Positions 25,541-35,806 of a stretch of DNA of 64,000 nt are shown in pieces. The notes beneath the pieces were generated by a model. The model had not been told where the DNA came from. It saw nothing but the letters and a program-made list of their open reading frames with translations, and searched no databases. The first letter of the stretch is position 1, and each line of letters opens with the position of its first letter. Source of the DNA: Heterobilharzia americana (Eukaryota > Platyhelminthes > Trematoda > Strigeidida > Schistosomatidae); assembly GCA_944470555.2 (NCBI GenBank), contig OX104128.1, positions 42,019,920-42,083,919 on the forward strand. Direction: 5' to 3'. Position numbers and translations under genes: made by a program.

Positions 25541-26889
25541 GCTTTTACTGACCTTTATATTCGAGTTCGTTTTCCTCCCATGCACCTTTTTATATTTTGA
25601 TATCAGTCTTTTTTCTATCCTCTTGGCCTTTGAAAGTTACCGTTAAGTGATAACTTGAACTGATTTAACTCTGTGAGAAGTTCTACATTGATTTTTTCTC
25701 TTTGTATACAAAACTAATGATTACATTTTGAGAATAAAGTTAGATCTTTAATCCTTATATATTTTCCATACAATTACAGCCAGTACAAGATATGTTCTCT
25801 CAGTACTAAGCTTCAGTCAGTTCCACTTCGATATATTTTCAGATTACGTCTGAATTACTATTATGTTCACGCATCGACCTCGTCCATTTTCTTCAACTCT
25901 TAGGCGAAGTGATTTCTAAACGTTGTCATTTCTTCGTCAAAACGTCAGCGTGCGTTTCTTTGAAATTACGATTAGTAACAAGGTAAAAAGTTGTGAATCC
26001 AAGAAAATCTGTCTGCCAGGTATTTGTATTGTGATATCATGAGACTTGTTCAGGAATTCCCATGTTGATTATTTAGGCGAACAAGTATGGGAAGCAGTTA
26101 ATGACTGAAGGTATAGTAGCATTTCACAAGATTAATTGTTTGTTATTAATGTATGTATCAAGGTTGCTTTCATAGAAAAGAATAAACCATCTTGGGATAA
26201 GCTTTTGGGCTGCCTAGTTTAACTATTCACGTTAACTAAACTTAATAATTCCAGTCTTAGAAAACTCTACTATCATTTAAGTGGAAATATTACTGAACCG
26301 ATGGTTGCAGGAAAGCCAAGTGAATTCCAAGTATTTCCATTTTATACTAGCTGATTTGATATACAGAAGCGCTACAACATAACCCTATACATTTTTGTTC
26401 TAGCCAAAAATAAATCATCCTGTAGTTTTAAATTCTGTTAGTTGCGCGAATAAACCAACTACTCATTCAACATGCAGATTAAACTGTTGTGAATGCTTGA
26501 CCAAGGTGGCATTAAAATCCTAAATGATAGAAGCGTTTACTACATCCATATGACTAAGTAAATGGTTATACATTTAGTCTCACTTGTAACAATCGAATTC
26601 ACTAACGAAAATTCATGCAATAAAGGTCCATCACACGTTTCTCTTCTGAACCGAAGTATGATCATTTACATTGAAGTCTAAAAGTGTTGAGTTGATACTT
26701 TTATTATCTATCTAGTTCATTAAAACTCCTAAAGACTCCTGACAATATTTCTTTCAACAGAGATATGAAAGTCACTTGTCAAGTTGTAGATAAGTTATCT
26801 TTGAGAGTATTGTGTTGCTGGTACATTATGAAATCGTTTGGTGTAAATGCATGTAAGATATGAAGTTAAGAAACAGTTAAACATAGAGG
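25541..26889. other. Non-coding stretch, nothing recognised
   Basis: AT-rich sequence between two retroelement remnants, with no assignable feature. Confidence 0.4.
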
Positions 26890-26903
26890 TAATACAACTG
26901 CAT
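26890..26903. repeat. Target-site duplication of element A3, left copy
   Basis: TAATACAACTGCAT here is repeated exactly at 29381-29394, directly outside the other end of the element. A perfect 14-bp duplication indicates retroposition and little elapsed time since. Confidence 0.85.
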
Positions 26904-26933
26904 TGTTATTTTTTTTATTATTAGTCCCTTGGG

Positions 26934-28366
26934 TTCCTAGTGGAACATAGGGCTTCAGTAGCACGTCTCCATTTCATCCTGTTCTCTGAGATCTTTCGAA
27001 CCTGGTCCCACGACAGCCCACAACCTCTCATTTCCTCCTCGCACGACCTCCTCCATGTCACCCTCAGACGTCCAACTCGTCGCTTCCCATGGGGATTCCA
27101 CTCGAGGGCTTGGCCTGACGCGTGATGTCCTCAGTCGGCCTTCTCAGTGCATGGCCAATCCATCTCCACTTCTTCCTGCATATTTGTTGCGTGATAGGTT
27201 CTTGGTTGGTTCGTTCCCAGAGTTCCTTGTTGCTTATTTTTTCTGGCCATCTGATCTTCAGCAGCGAGCGTAAGCAGTTGTTGATGAATGTCTGCAGTTT
27301 ACTGGAAATGCATCTCGTGACGCGCCAAGTCTCTGAGCCATACAAGAGCACTGACTTTACGTTGGTGTTGAAAATCCGCATCTTGTTCCGCATGCTGAGT
27401 GCAGGAGATCTCCACACTGGTTTCAGGCTGATGAACGCTGGCCTGTCTTGCTTTTCCGATTCTGACTTCGACGTCCTCGTCCGTCCCGCCTGTAGTTGAA
27501 ACAGTGCTTCCTAGATAAGTGAAGGAGGTTACTTCCTTTAAGTTTCTCCCGTTGACGGTGACTGGAGTTTGTTGTTGTTGTTGTTGATGGTGGTGGTGCG
27601 GTATCTTCATCACCTCTGTCTTCTCTATATTCACCTGAAGTCCCGTCATCGCTGCCTCTTCTATCAACTTGTTAGTTTTCGTCTGTAGATATTCAAGTTT
27701 GTGTGACATCAGGCACAAGTCATCGTTGGTGAAATGCAGATCTTCTAGGTTCTTTTCCGCAGTCCAGTCAGCGTATCTCCCTCTTCTCACAGCTCCTCAC
27801 TGTTTGCTGCACGATCCAGTCCACCACAATCAGGAATATCATGGGTGATAGTAGGCAACCTTGTTTCACTCCTGTCTTCACTTCACTTCAAAGGCATCAC
27901 TGAGCTTCCCATTGTGAATTACTTGGCATGTGGCATCTTCATATAGTTGTTGAATGAGGCTGATAAAGGTTTGCGGTACTCCGTAGTATTGAAGCGGTTT
28001 CCAAATTACCTCTCGGTCGACGCTATCAAAGGCCTTCTCAAAGTCGATGAGGTTGAGGTGTAGAGTTGACTGCCAATCTGTACTCTGTTCTATGATGATG
28101 CAAAGTGATGCAATTTGGTCCGCACATGATTTGTACTTACTGAATCCAGCCAGCCTGCCTGTTCCGGTCGTAGTTTTGAATCCAGTGCATCCCTTAGCCT
28201 CTCTAGGATGATGCGGCATAATATTTTGCTTGCTCTGGGTGAACAGGAGAGTGATTCCGTGCCAGTTCTTGCAAACACTGAGTTCTCCCTTCTTCGGCAG
28301 TTTGACAAGGTAACCCTTCTTCCAATCAATGGCCAGGTACCTTCTCTTCCTTCCACACCTTCTGCA
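26934..28366 (-). pseudogene. A3 reverse transcriptase and C-terminal region, broken
   Basis: Sense-strand order: LDSKLRPEQAG, CADQIASLCIIIEQS, LIDFEKAFDSVDRE, QLYEDATCQVIHNGK, then the catalytic region reading LHFTNDDLCLMS instead of the LDFADDLCLMS of A1, a 1-nt insertion plus substitutions that destroys the F-A-D-D box. Beyond it are a His/Gln tract, VNGRNLKEVTSFTYLGS and the C-terminal RWIGHALRRPTEDI region. The RT0 region (KCGKAAGPDG) is lost in the deletion. Several frameshifts separate the pieces, so no RT can be made. Confidence 0.8.
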
Positions 28367-28374
28367 ATAGTGGT

Positions 28375-29316
28375 CTGAACCTACATCTACTTCTCTTCTT
28401 GACCTTGTGTTAAGTAGACTGCGTCTCTATTTTCTTGAGAGTGAGATAAAGTCGATTTGATTTTTAGTGTATCCATCTGACGAAATCCATGTCGCTTGCT
28501 TTGTGCATACCCTTGTGCTTGAACACACTGCCTGGCCTCCAATCACCAAATCGTTGAATGCACAGCATTCTGCAAACAATTCTCCATTCTCGTTCATCAC
28601 CTCACCGAGCACTTCTCGACCCATGGTTAGTTCTCTTCCTGTGTTGTCCACTCCCAGTTTGGCATTCATGTCGCCCATTAGAATGGATTTTGATGTTTCC
28701 AACTTGAGTGGTGTCTTGTCCAGTGTTGATTGAAGTTGTCTGTAGAAATCCTCCTTCTTCTCTTGCTCTGCATTATTTGTAGGTGCATAGCCTAGCATTG
28801 TATGATTGTGACCTTCCTTCCTTTTGAGTTGAATCTTGCTGTCATGATCCTGCATGAGGAGATTGGTTCCCACTGCATGAGAGCCTTCGATGCTGTTGGG
28901 GACATCAGTGTGCTCGTGATTGTCGTCTGGGTGATAATATCGGAGTAGATTATTGATTGTCCAGTTGACAGTTTGGAGAGTCCACTCCCATTCCATCTGC
29001 TTTCGCAAATCCCAAGCACTTCGATGTGATACCTTCTCATCTCGTTTGCAATCTGGGCTGCCTTGTTGGGTTCAAACATCGTGCGGCAATTCCATGTCCC
29101 CACACTTACTTTCGCTTCCATCGAGAGAGAGAGAAGACACATCGGCCCTGCCGATTGGCTTCCCGAAGGCAGGCTTTCACCAACTGGCGTCACTTCGCCT
29201 CTCCGATTCCAGCGAGGAATAAGTTTGTTTTTATTTTTTATATATCGTTTGTGCTTTGAAGTTTGTTTAGCGGTTAGATTTGTTTTACGGGGTAGGGTTG
29301 GTAGCCGTATGCCCAA
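28375..29316 (-). pseudogene. A3 endonuclease (EEP) domain, frameshifted
   Basis: Minus-strand frames contain VSVGTWNCRTM, GICESRWNGSG, a GDMNAKLG box and QIDFISLS, the apurinic-like (EEP) endonuclease motifs seen intact in A1. The domain is split over at least two frames. Lesions include a net 5-nt insertion before the AYAPTNN-type box and altered bases after IIYS. All of these recur in A2. The GSDH catalytic histidine motif falls at the deletion junction. The leader preceding the domain is open in frame with it here, unlike in A1. Confidence 0.8.
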
Positions 29317-29380
29317 CCTTCCCTCTTTATGTGGGCTTAGGACCGGTTAGTAACTAGTGAACTAGTTAACCAGGCGAGGT

Positions 29381-29394
29381 TAATACAACTGCAT
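29381..29394. repeat. Target-site duplication of element A3, right copy
   Basis: Exact repeat of 26890-26903, adjacent to the 5' terminus of the minus-strand element. Confidence 0.85.
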
Positions 29395-31477
29395 AGGTTA
29401 ATATAATGTGAAGCAGTAGAATACCAAGTGGAATGTTCGCTTTATGTCGTAAGATAACTCCATTAACCAAGTGTCTTGTTTTATATAACAGTAAAAATTG
29501 ATACAGAGATCATATATTTAGCTATATTTTCTTTGCAGATTATTTCAGTGACATGAATCTCATCAACTGATTTAAACTTTTCCAATCGAGATTCGCAGTT
29601 TCACTGAGATTTCTAAGGACAGAGGTGGTGAAAAGCATTTTAAGTCGCTAAGCGAATCCTTTAACGGCTTCATATGCGCCTTGTCGACTGTTTTTGACAA
29701 GCGTAACAAGTAGAATATAAAGAATTCTTGAAATTCCTATGCCATCTAACTTCAATTAAATTGCAATATAGTGAAAAAATATTTAGACTTATTTCCACAT
29801 TTCAAAGCTCAGGGGAGAGATACGTATGATGATAATAGTTTTACTGCTAGGAAAAAAAGTGTCATTTAATCGTGTAGTGAGTATTTACTAAAAAGAGATG
29901 CGCCAAATGAGAGAATTTTTCGAATTTCCCTTGTTGATAAGAACGAGAAATTCTCATTATATCGGTGTATTTTTTAAGTAAAGTTGCGAAAACGATTCTA
30001 TTCATTTGGATATCGAAACATTTAGATTTCATCGTTCAAGCACTTAAAATAAATAATCCTATATTAGGGTTCACTTGGATTTTGGGTAAGTAAATATCTA
30101 TGCATGAAGATTCAATAGACAGAAGTCCAATGTGCTGAAACCTATTAATTCTTCTAAAAACAAAGCAAAAATCCAATTGATATTTCGCTTGGTCAAATAA
30201 ATGAGTTGTGAGTTTAATTGTTGAGAGTGAGTCAATAGGAAACCTTAGGCATAGGTTTCATGCTTATTAGCACTTATGAGGAAAAGGCATTTCAAATTCA
30301 CAAGAGACCATAGTTCCGCTAGCGATACAAAGAGTAACATAAGTGAGTCGTAATATGACATATTTATCCTTTGAAGTCTTGTATACTAAAAGAAAAAGAG
30401 GATTAGTGACAAAAAATATGTCGTGCCTTAATTTGGCGATAAAAACGGAAAATTATCGATTTAAGCATGTCACTGGTCAAAACGGGAATAAAAAGATGCA
30501 GAAGGAAATACGTTGTGCTTTACATCATTTCCAGCCATGACTTTCAACTTCAAATTCATTTCTTCATGAAATTCAGGAATGCAAATGCAACCATTAGATG
30601 GCTACATATACATGGTAGCTAAATATCTGCAACAACAGAGTTTAGAAACCGAAAAATTTCACTGATATTGAAAGTATTTATTTCTGCTATTGTTTCATCA
30701 ATACGTTTTGGTGCTACACGATGTAATTTTCCAAGAGATTATATAGTACAAGGGAAATTACTGAAAGTTCGTCTACATAAGCCCATCAAAATCTGAATGG
30801 TTTTACATGAGGGTTTTTCCCCTTATGACGATCATCAACAAATAAATCTAAGCAATAAAATTAGCAAATTCCACTTCATTTTATCATAGCATATGAAAAA
30901 CAAACTTAAATCGTAAGTGTATTCGTTTTATTAGCGCATTTTATTCTTCTAATGTTTTTGTTCTAATTTATTAAAGAATACGAGTGTCTTAAAGTTGACG
31001 AAATTTTTTAGTTTGCTTTAAAATAGTGGAATATCTTTGATCAAAACGGAAACTTTCGTTTAAGTGTTTCTATCCATCGTTTTTCCTCATCAAATTCAAC
31101 CTTCAAACTTAACACTTTTGTTGTTGAGTATTTTCCAGCACCCTAAACAATTAGGGATATTTCGAACATTTTCGTTCTTGAATTGAAATTCTGAATTTGT
31201 CTGTTGAGTGACAAGAGGAGGGTGTGCATAATCTCAAAACAGCTTAGAAAAGGGTGTTTTCTCAAACATCTGTGTGCAAGATGAGAAATAAGAGATCTGT
31301 AATTTATTCTGTATACACTATATGTCGAATGAGTTACTGCCATCACAGCACAATCAATGACTTTTATGAAGTCACAAACTGGTGCAGTTACACACATCAC
31401 TGATCGACTATTTACAAAATCCATCCCATATCCATATATTCTTTTTGTTGTTATTGAAATGAGGGTCTGAATTGTGG
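29395..31477. other. Non-coding stretch, nothing recognised
   Basis: AT-rich. One 65-codon plus-strand frame (30343-30540) is lysine-rich and unrecognised. Confidence 0.4.
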
Positions 31478-31560
31478 CAGGGTCGGAGCTGATGATGTCT
31501 AGGTTGGTGGCCGAACACTGAACCAACTGAGTCGAGGGACTCAGGTACTAATCAGGTGTT
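31478..31560 (-). repeat. tRNA-like SINE head (degenerate)
   Basis: The minus strand reads GACTCAGTTGGTTCAGTG (A-box-like), GGCCACCAACCTAG and AGCTCCGACCCTG (B-box-like) at tRNA spacing. No clean cloverleaf is seen. The 127-codon minus-strand frame at 31143-31526 starts inside this repeat and is therefore unlikely to be a gene. Confidence 0.35.
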
Positions 31561-33422
31561 CGCTTCAAGTGACGTATGTCCAGGTAGTAAAATAGGTAGT
31601 ATAAGATGCTCCATTGGCCGATTGAAAGGAAATGGCATCGTAGACAAACGGTTATGTTGTGCTTTCAAAAGTCAGAAGCAAAACAGCACCAGAATTACTG
31701 GAAGAAGAATATCAAAGGAGAATGCGGAAAGTTGTATGCTGAAAACTATAAATCTCATTTGAATTTAGTTTCATGGTACTGCAACCTTTCAGGAGGATCT
31801 ATTATGGTAATTGTTTTTCGACATTTACAGATATAAAATGCTTCTATTTATGCTTATGGTTCTAAGAAAAGTGTATTGTACTCTAACCGCGTTAGCATCT
31901 TGGGACTCCATTTAAAAATAACTTTTATTCTTTTGGGAGGGGCGACGTTTTTGTTCCAGTTCTGTCTGTTGACCAAATTAGTCTTATTCATTCTCCATTG
32001 CCAAGAGTTTGGATAAATTTGAACTGTACTGCAACATATTTTTTCCTAGGATTTTTCAGAAAACCTGCATGACGCTCTTTGCTTACTTTTCATGGTAATG
32101 TTGATAAGTTATGAGAATATCTAACGCTCATATCTAGCTGCATGAAAATCGGAATTAGTTTGTCCTTTTCTCATTCATCTACACGAAAAATTGTTGCTAC
32201 AAGCAACTAAGTGCACAAAATGAATGGCAATATTTAGAGACATTTCCCACACATATTTCCCTAATAGACTTTTATAATGCAATGGCCACACCATTATCAG
32301 AATGAGAGGAGACCATTTTATTTCACAGGATTTTGGTCGGTTGTACAAAATTCTGTGCAGTAATATGACCATCTTACTCCAGAAATGCTATTCTGGTTGG
32401 AGTTATCAAAAAGTACGATTTCAGGAACTGAAATATCTTAAAGCAGACTTGAAAGCAGTTTATACTGACGAAAATTGTAGATGTTGCTAGCAGGACTAGA
32501 CGTTTAGATGTTTTAAGTGGTCTCCGTTGGATACAAGTTTTTTGCTCATAACGGTGAAGCTGATGGATGCAAACTGTTAAATTCTATGCCATGTATGAGA
32601 GACAACACACGTAAATGGAGTCGTTCTGTATGAGAACTTTAGGTGAATTCTTTGGTCGGTACAGTATTATTAATTGTTGACAAACCCTACTTAAGGTGTT
32701 CTACGAACTCTTATCGACTCCCAAGTTAGTTAGAAGAGAATCATATGCAAAACTTGTTGATAAGACTATCGGCACTATTCCCCTCAGAGACAGCAAAACG
32801 GTTATTTCAAACTTAAAATAATGCAGTAAATGAATTCATCATAAGTGATCGTTTATTCCAGACTGTAACGACAGCCTAAAAATTGGTAGCTAAAAAAAGA
32901 ATTTGTAAGTCGCTTCAGATTCAATAGTCAAATGAATAATTAAAAACAGTTCATCAATGGTTCTCAATCCTGTTCTGGGTATACCATAATCTTCTAGTAT
33001 TGTAATTTTATTGGAATCAAATACTATTCCATTGGCTTAAATCACTGTGACAAAATAGAGGTCATGGGTAAAGATTACAAGCGTTACAATGTTTTGAATA
33101 TTAACTAACTTCATACAGATAAAAATAAAATGCTGGTTAGAAAAAATTTTTAATGAAGTGTTTCAAGTAAAGAAGATTGAACGATAACAAATATAGGATT
33201 GCAAACCAGAGAATTCAAAATACTGAAGTGACCCAGCATATCATAATCTTTACATTATATTCATTTCTACTTTATATTACCATACCGAAAACTAAAGAAT
33301 CTTAAAAAACAGAAGTAATGTACGAATATATGACAAGTAATCTAATCTAACAGGCAATGTGACCTATGAAAAGGCTGAGTTCTATAAATATGAAGTCAAT
33401 GCGATAGGTTCAAGTTAATAGA
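31561..33422. other. Non-coding stretch, nothing recognised
   Basis: AT-rich with short, unrecognised open frames at about 31556-31836 (plus) and 32175-32490 (both strands). Confidence 0.4.
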
Positions 33423-33710
33423 TTAGAAAATAATGACCCATATAGTCAAAACGAGATAAGGCCAAAGTACAGTCAATGCCAGTAAGAAGTCTAACTGAAA
33501 ACTTTTTATTGCAACTGCTTTCACAAGGTGAATTAATTCAAGCATGTTCTGCAAGTCTAATACTCTCAAAGCAGTGGGACCATCAACTAGGTTTCTTGTA
33601 TCCCCATTGTCTCTGCTGATTGCTCTTCTGAGAGCCCTGGTTTCCTTAAAGTGAAACTGTTTCTGAGTCTGTTCAAAAAAGCCATCTGGAGGCCTTCCTA
33701 TTAGTTTTTT
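33423..33710 (-). CDS. Unrecognised exon-like open frame
   Basis: A stop-to-stop frame of 95 codons on the minus strand with no early start codon. It begins directly after TAG at 33711-33713, which could also be a splice acceptor AG preceded by a pyrimidine-containing stretch. The first two thirds are polar and protein-like: GRPPDGFFEQTQKQFHFKE, RALRRAISRDNGDTRNLVDG and PTALRVLDLQNMLELIHL. The last third (LLALTVLWPYLVLTIWVIIF) is hydrophobic and could be intron read-through or a membrane segment. I do not recognise the family. It could be an internal exon of a host gene or a fragment of an unlisted transposon. Confidence 0.3.
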   Translation of the reverse strand, partial: KKLIGRPPDGFFEQTQKQFHFKETRALRRAISRDNGDTRNLVDGPTALRVLDLQNMLELIHLVKAVAIKSFQLDFLLALTVLWPYLVLTIWVIIF

Positions 33711-34921
33711 CTACATGCTTGCTAAAGAAAGTGCGTACAGATTGTTAGACACAGTTAAAAGATTGCCGACATGGGTACTTATTGTTTGAGACAGGGTTAC
33801 TGAACACTCAGTAACATCATGATAACGGTTTTGCTTCAGGGGAACTTGTGTTTTATGCTCTTCTATCTTGTGTTAAAGATTTTCGAGAGAATCAGGTGCT
33901 TGTAGTATCAATGATACGATATTATTTACAGAATGACACTATTAGCTATATAAGTTAAACAGTCTGGTGTAGGTTTAATATTTTATCACGTAGCATAAGT
34001 CTTACTCTTACAGTAACACTCCATATCCGATTATTGTATATAATAGTTTCAGGAATACCTTCAAATCCAGTTATAGATAATTCAGAGAGTAAGATTTCAA
34101 AGCAAAGGATCATCGTCTTGCTTTTAGAGTAATTCACATCATAGATTGATATCAACCAGAGAAACTTGAGTACTCAGGAGAACTTGACAACTGTTTTTTC
34201 TAGATGTTGTACTCCTTATCAATCGCAAAATTCACCACTGACAGTTATTTATGTCTTATGTATAAAATGAAGTCCTCGTATGAAGCATACTATTCATGGA
34301 GTTTGTGGAACATATCCACATCGTCTGTATTCTTATGATAGTATTGGTAGCAAGATGTTAAAGAGATTTATTTCATTGAATTCAAACGACGATTCAGACA
34401 AAAAGTCAAGAAATTGATATACTTTCAGCTTGGATCCGATCACTTTCAAGCCTCTAGCATCAAGATGGTGTGAGCAAGCTATCTTTACTCTCTCGGCAAG
34501 TGAGCTGAATGCTGCTGATGCAATACTGATGACCAAACACTTTATGCGGATAACATTTTTTACACATTGTTACATTATGCTTATGCTGAGCAAGTCTTAA
34601 AATGAAACCTGCTAGAATTCTAACAGTAGTTATTCGGGACACCTAATTCTAAAGTATGCTAGACACTTTTAGATCAAGTGTAAAGTATACGTTTAAAGTA
34701 GCAGGGCTTTAAAAAATGTCAGTCCAGGTCGATTTCACTGATTAACATAAGAAACTAAGCATAAATAAATGGTGCTTATTCCAAATTTCTTTTTAAAAAA
34801 ATTTTGATGGGATTTTACTAAAAGATAAATACAGTCGGATTATGTAAATAATGTTGTAAAAGCTATCGTAAATAAAAAAAAACAGTTAAAACACTTGCAT
34901 TTAATAATGCTGAAATCTGTT
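33711..34921. other. Non-coding stretch, nothing firmly recognised
   Basis: Two overlapping minus-strand frames of 60-67 codons occur at 34333-34642, one with a CKKC motif, but neither has recognisable similarity. Confidence 0.35.
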
Positions 34922-35130
34922 AGTCATTTGGAGGTTATCAGCAGGAATTTTTTAACCTAGATTTCGTACCTTTTGACACTCATCAACAAGGCATATCTGA
35001 AACACTGAAGAAACTGATGTAACCTCTGACATTCAGACCCGAGTTATCCAGTGTGGTAGTCAATGACTGTACTGCTGAACTATTTGGACCATGACTGATC
35101 ACTTGTACGATTGGATTAAGTATGTTATTT
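34922..35130 (-). repeat. Hammerhead-SINE relic H2
   Basis: On the minus strand the core strand TTGATGA (34980-34986) and GAAA (34962-34965) flank GTGTCAAAAGGTAC, which can form a 5-bp stem II with two G-U pairs. The first core base is T rather than C. A downstream AATCTAGGTT block and an upstream degraded tRNA-like head match H1. This is the copy whose stem II is best preserved in the minus-strand subgroup. Confidence 0.5.
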
Positions 35131-35264
35131 GGTCACTGGGAAGCAACTAATTCCAAGCTGTATATTTCTGAGTGCTGACTGAATTCTATCGATCATTTAA
35201 AAATGTGGGTAACAAACTAAGTAGGGGGCTTAGCATCACCATGAACTTGTATGAGTGTTAACTG

Positions 35265-35405
35265 GCTGAAGGCAATCAATAAGAAGGCCTAGTTTCCGAT
35301 TTCTTGGTCATTGGCACTAGTCAGCACAGCAAATGAGGTTATACAGTGACTGTCATATGAAGTAACCACTAGCTCAAACTGGCAATATGTAACTGTTTCA
35401 GGGTA
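35265..35405 (-). repeat. Hammerhead-SINE relic H3
   Basis: Minus strand: CTGACTAGTGCC then CAAGAAATC, which aligns with H1 (CTGACGAGTACC, CAAGAAATC). The second core G is mutated (CTGACTA), so it is not catalytic. It lies in the same orientation as H2 about 300 bp away. Confidence 0.4.
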
Positions 35406-35806
35406 TCGTTAAGATGCAAAGGGGTTATTGTTTTACTTCATACATCTGACAGCTTCGATTGACTTTCAATGGTGATACATATAACACATTTCTAAGGATT
35501 TGCTTAAATAACTACAAATGAAGCATTGTGACGTAATCGTTGGGGTCAAATAATTCACTGATGACATACTTTGAACTTGATGCTAAATTAAATCCTTTAA
35601 AAGAAACAATTAAGAGAATCCTTTGAATTTATCTTTGTCTGTTAATTTGGCGTCAAAAAGGAAGGGTAAATAATCGCTGGACAAAAGTAGGCGCAGAAAG
35701 ATTTAGTGAATCAGTTAAATTCCAGTGGAAATTCTAAGCTGAATGCTCAGATCCTTCGATTCTTTTTTAATATGTACTGTAATGTTATAAGCGGTTATAT
35801 ATATAT
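35406..35806. other. Non-coding stretch ending in the A2 insertion site
   Basis: Nothing recognised until TTATATATATAT at 35795-35806, a TA-repeat into which element A2 inserted. Confidence 0.5.

Larger units (their letters stand above)
26904..29380 (-). mobile_element. RTE family A element A3, full ends, internally deleted
   Basis: A 2477-bp minus-strand copy with the same 5' terminus as A1 (ACCTCGCCTGG in sense) and a TAA-rich tail interrupted by A8. It lacks about 830 bp that A2 has. The sense-strand junction is the 8-bp ACCACTAT at 28367-28374, a sequence that in A2 occurs at both edges of the missing segment (36812-36819 and 37642-37649). It shares its 5' lesions and its broken RT box with A2, and has perfect TSDs. 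It is non-autonomous. Confidence 0.85.

Noticed and set aside
31143..31526. 127-codon minus-strand frame as a host gene
   Set aside because: Its start falls in a tRNA-like SINE head and the rest shows no recognisable domain.
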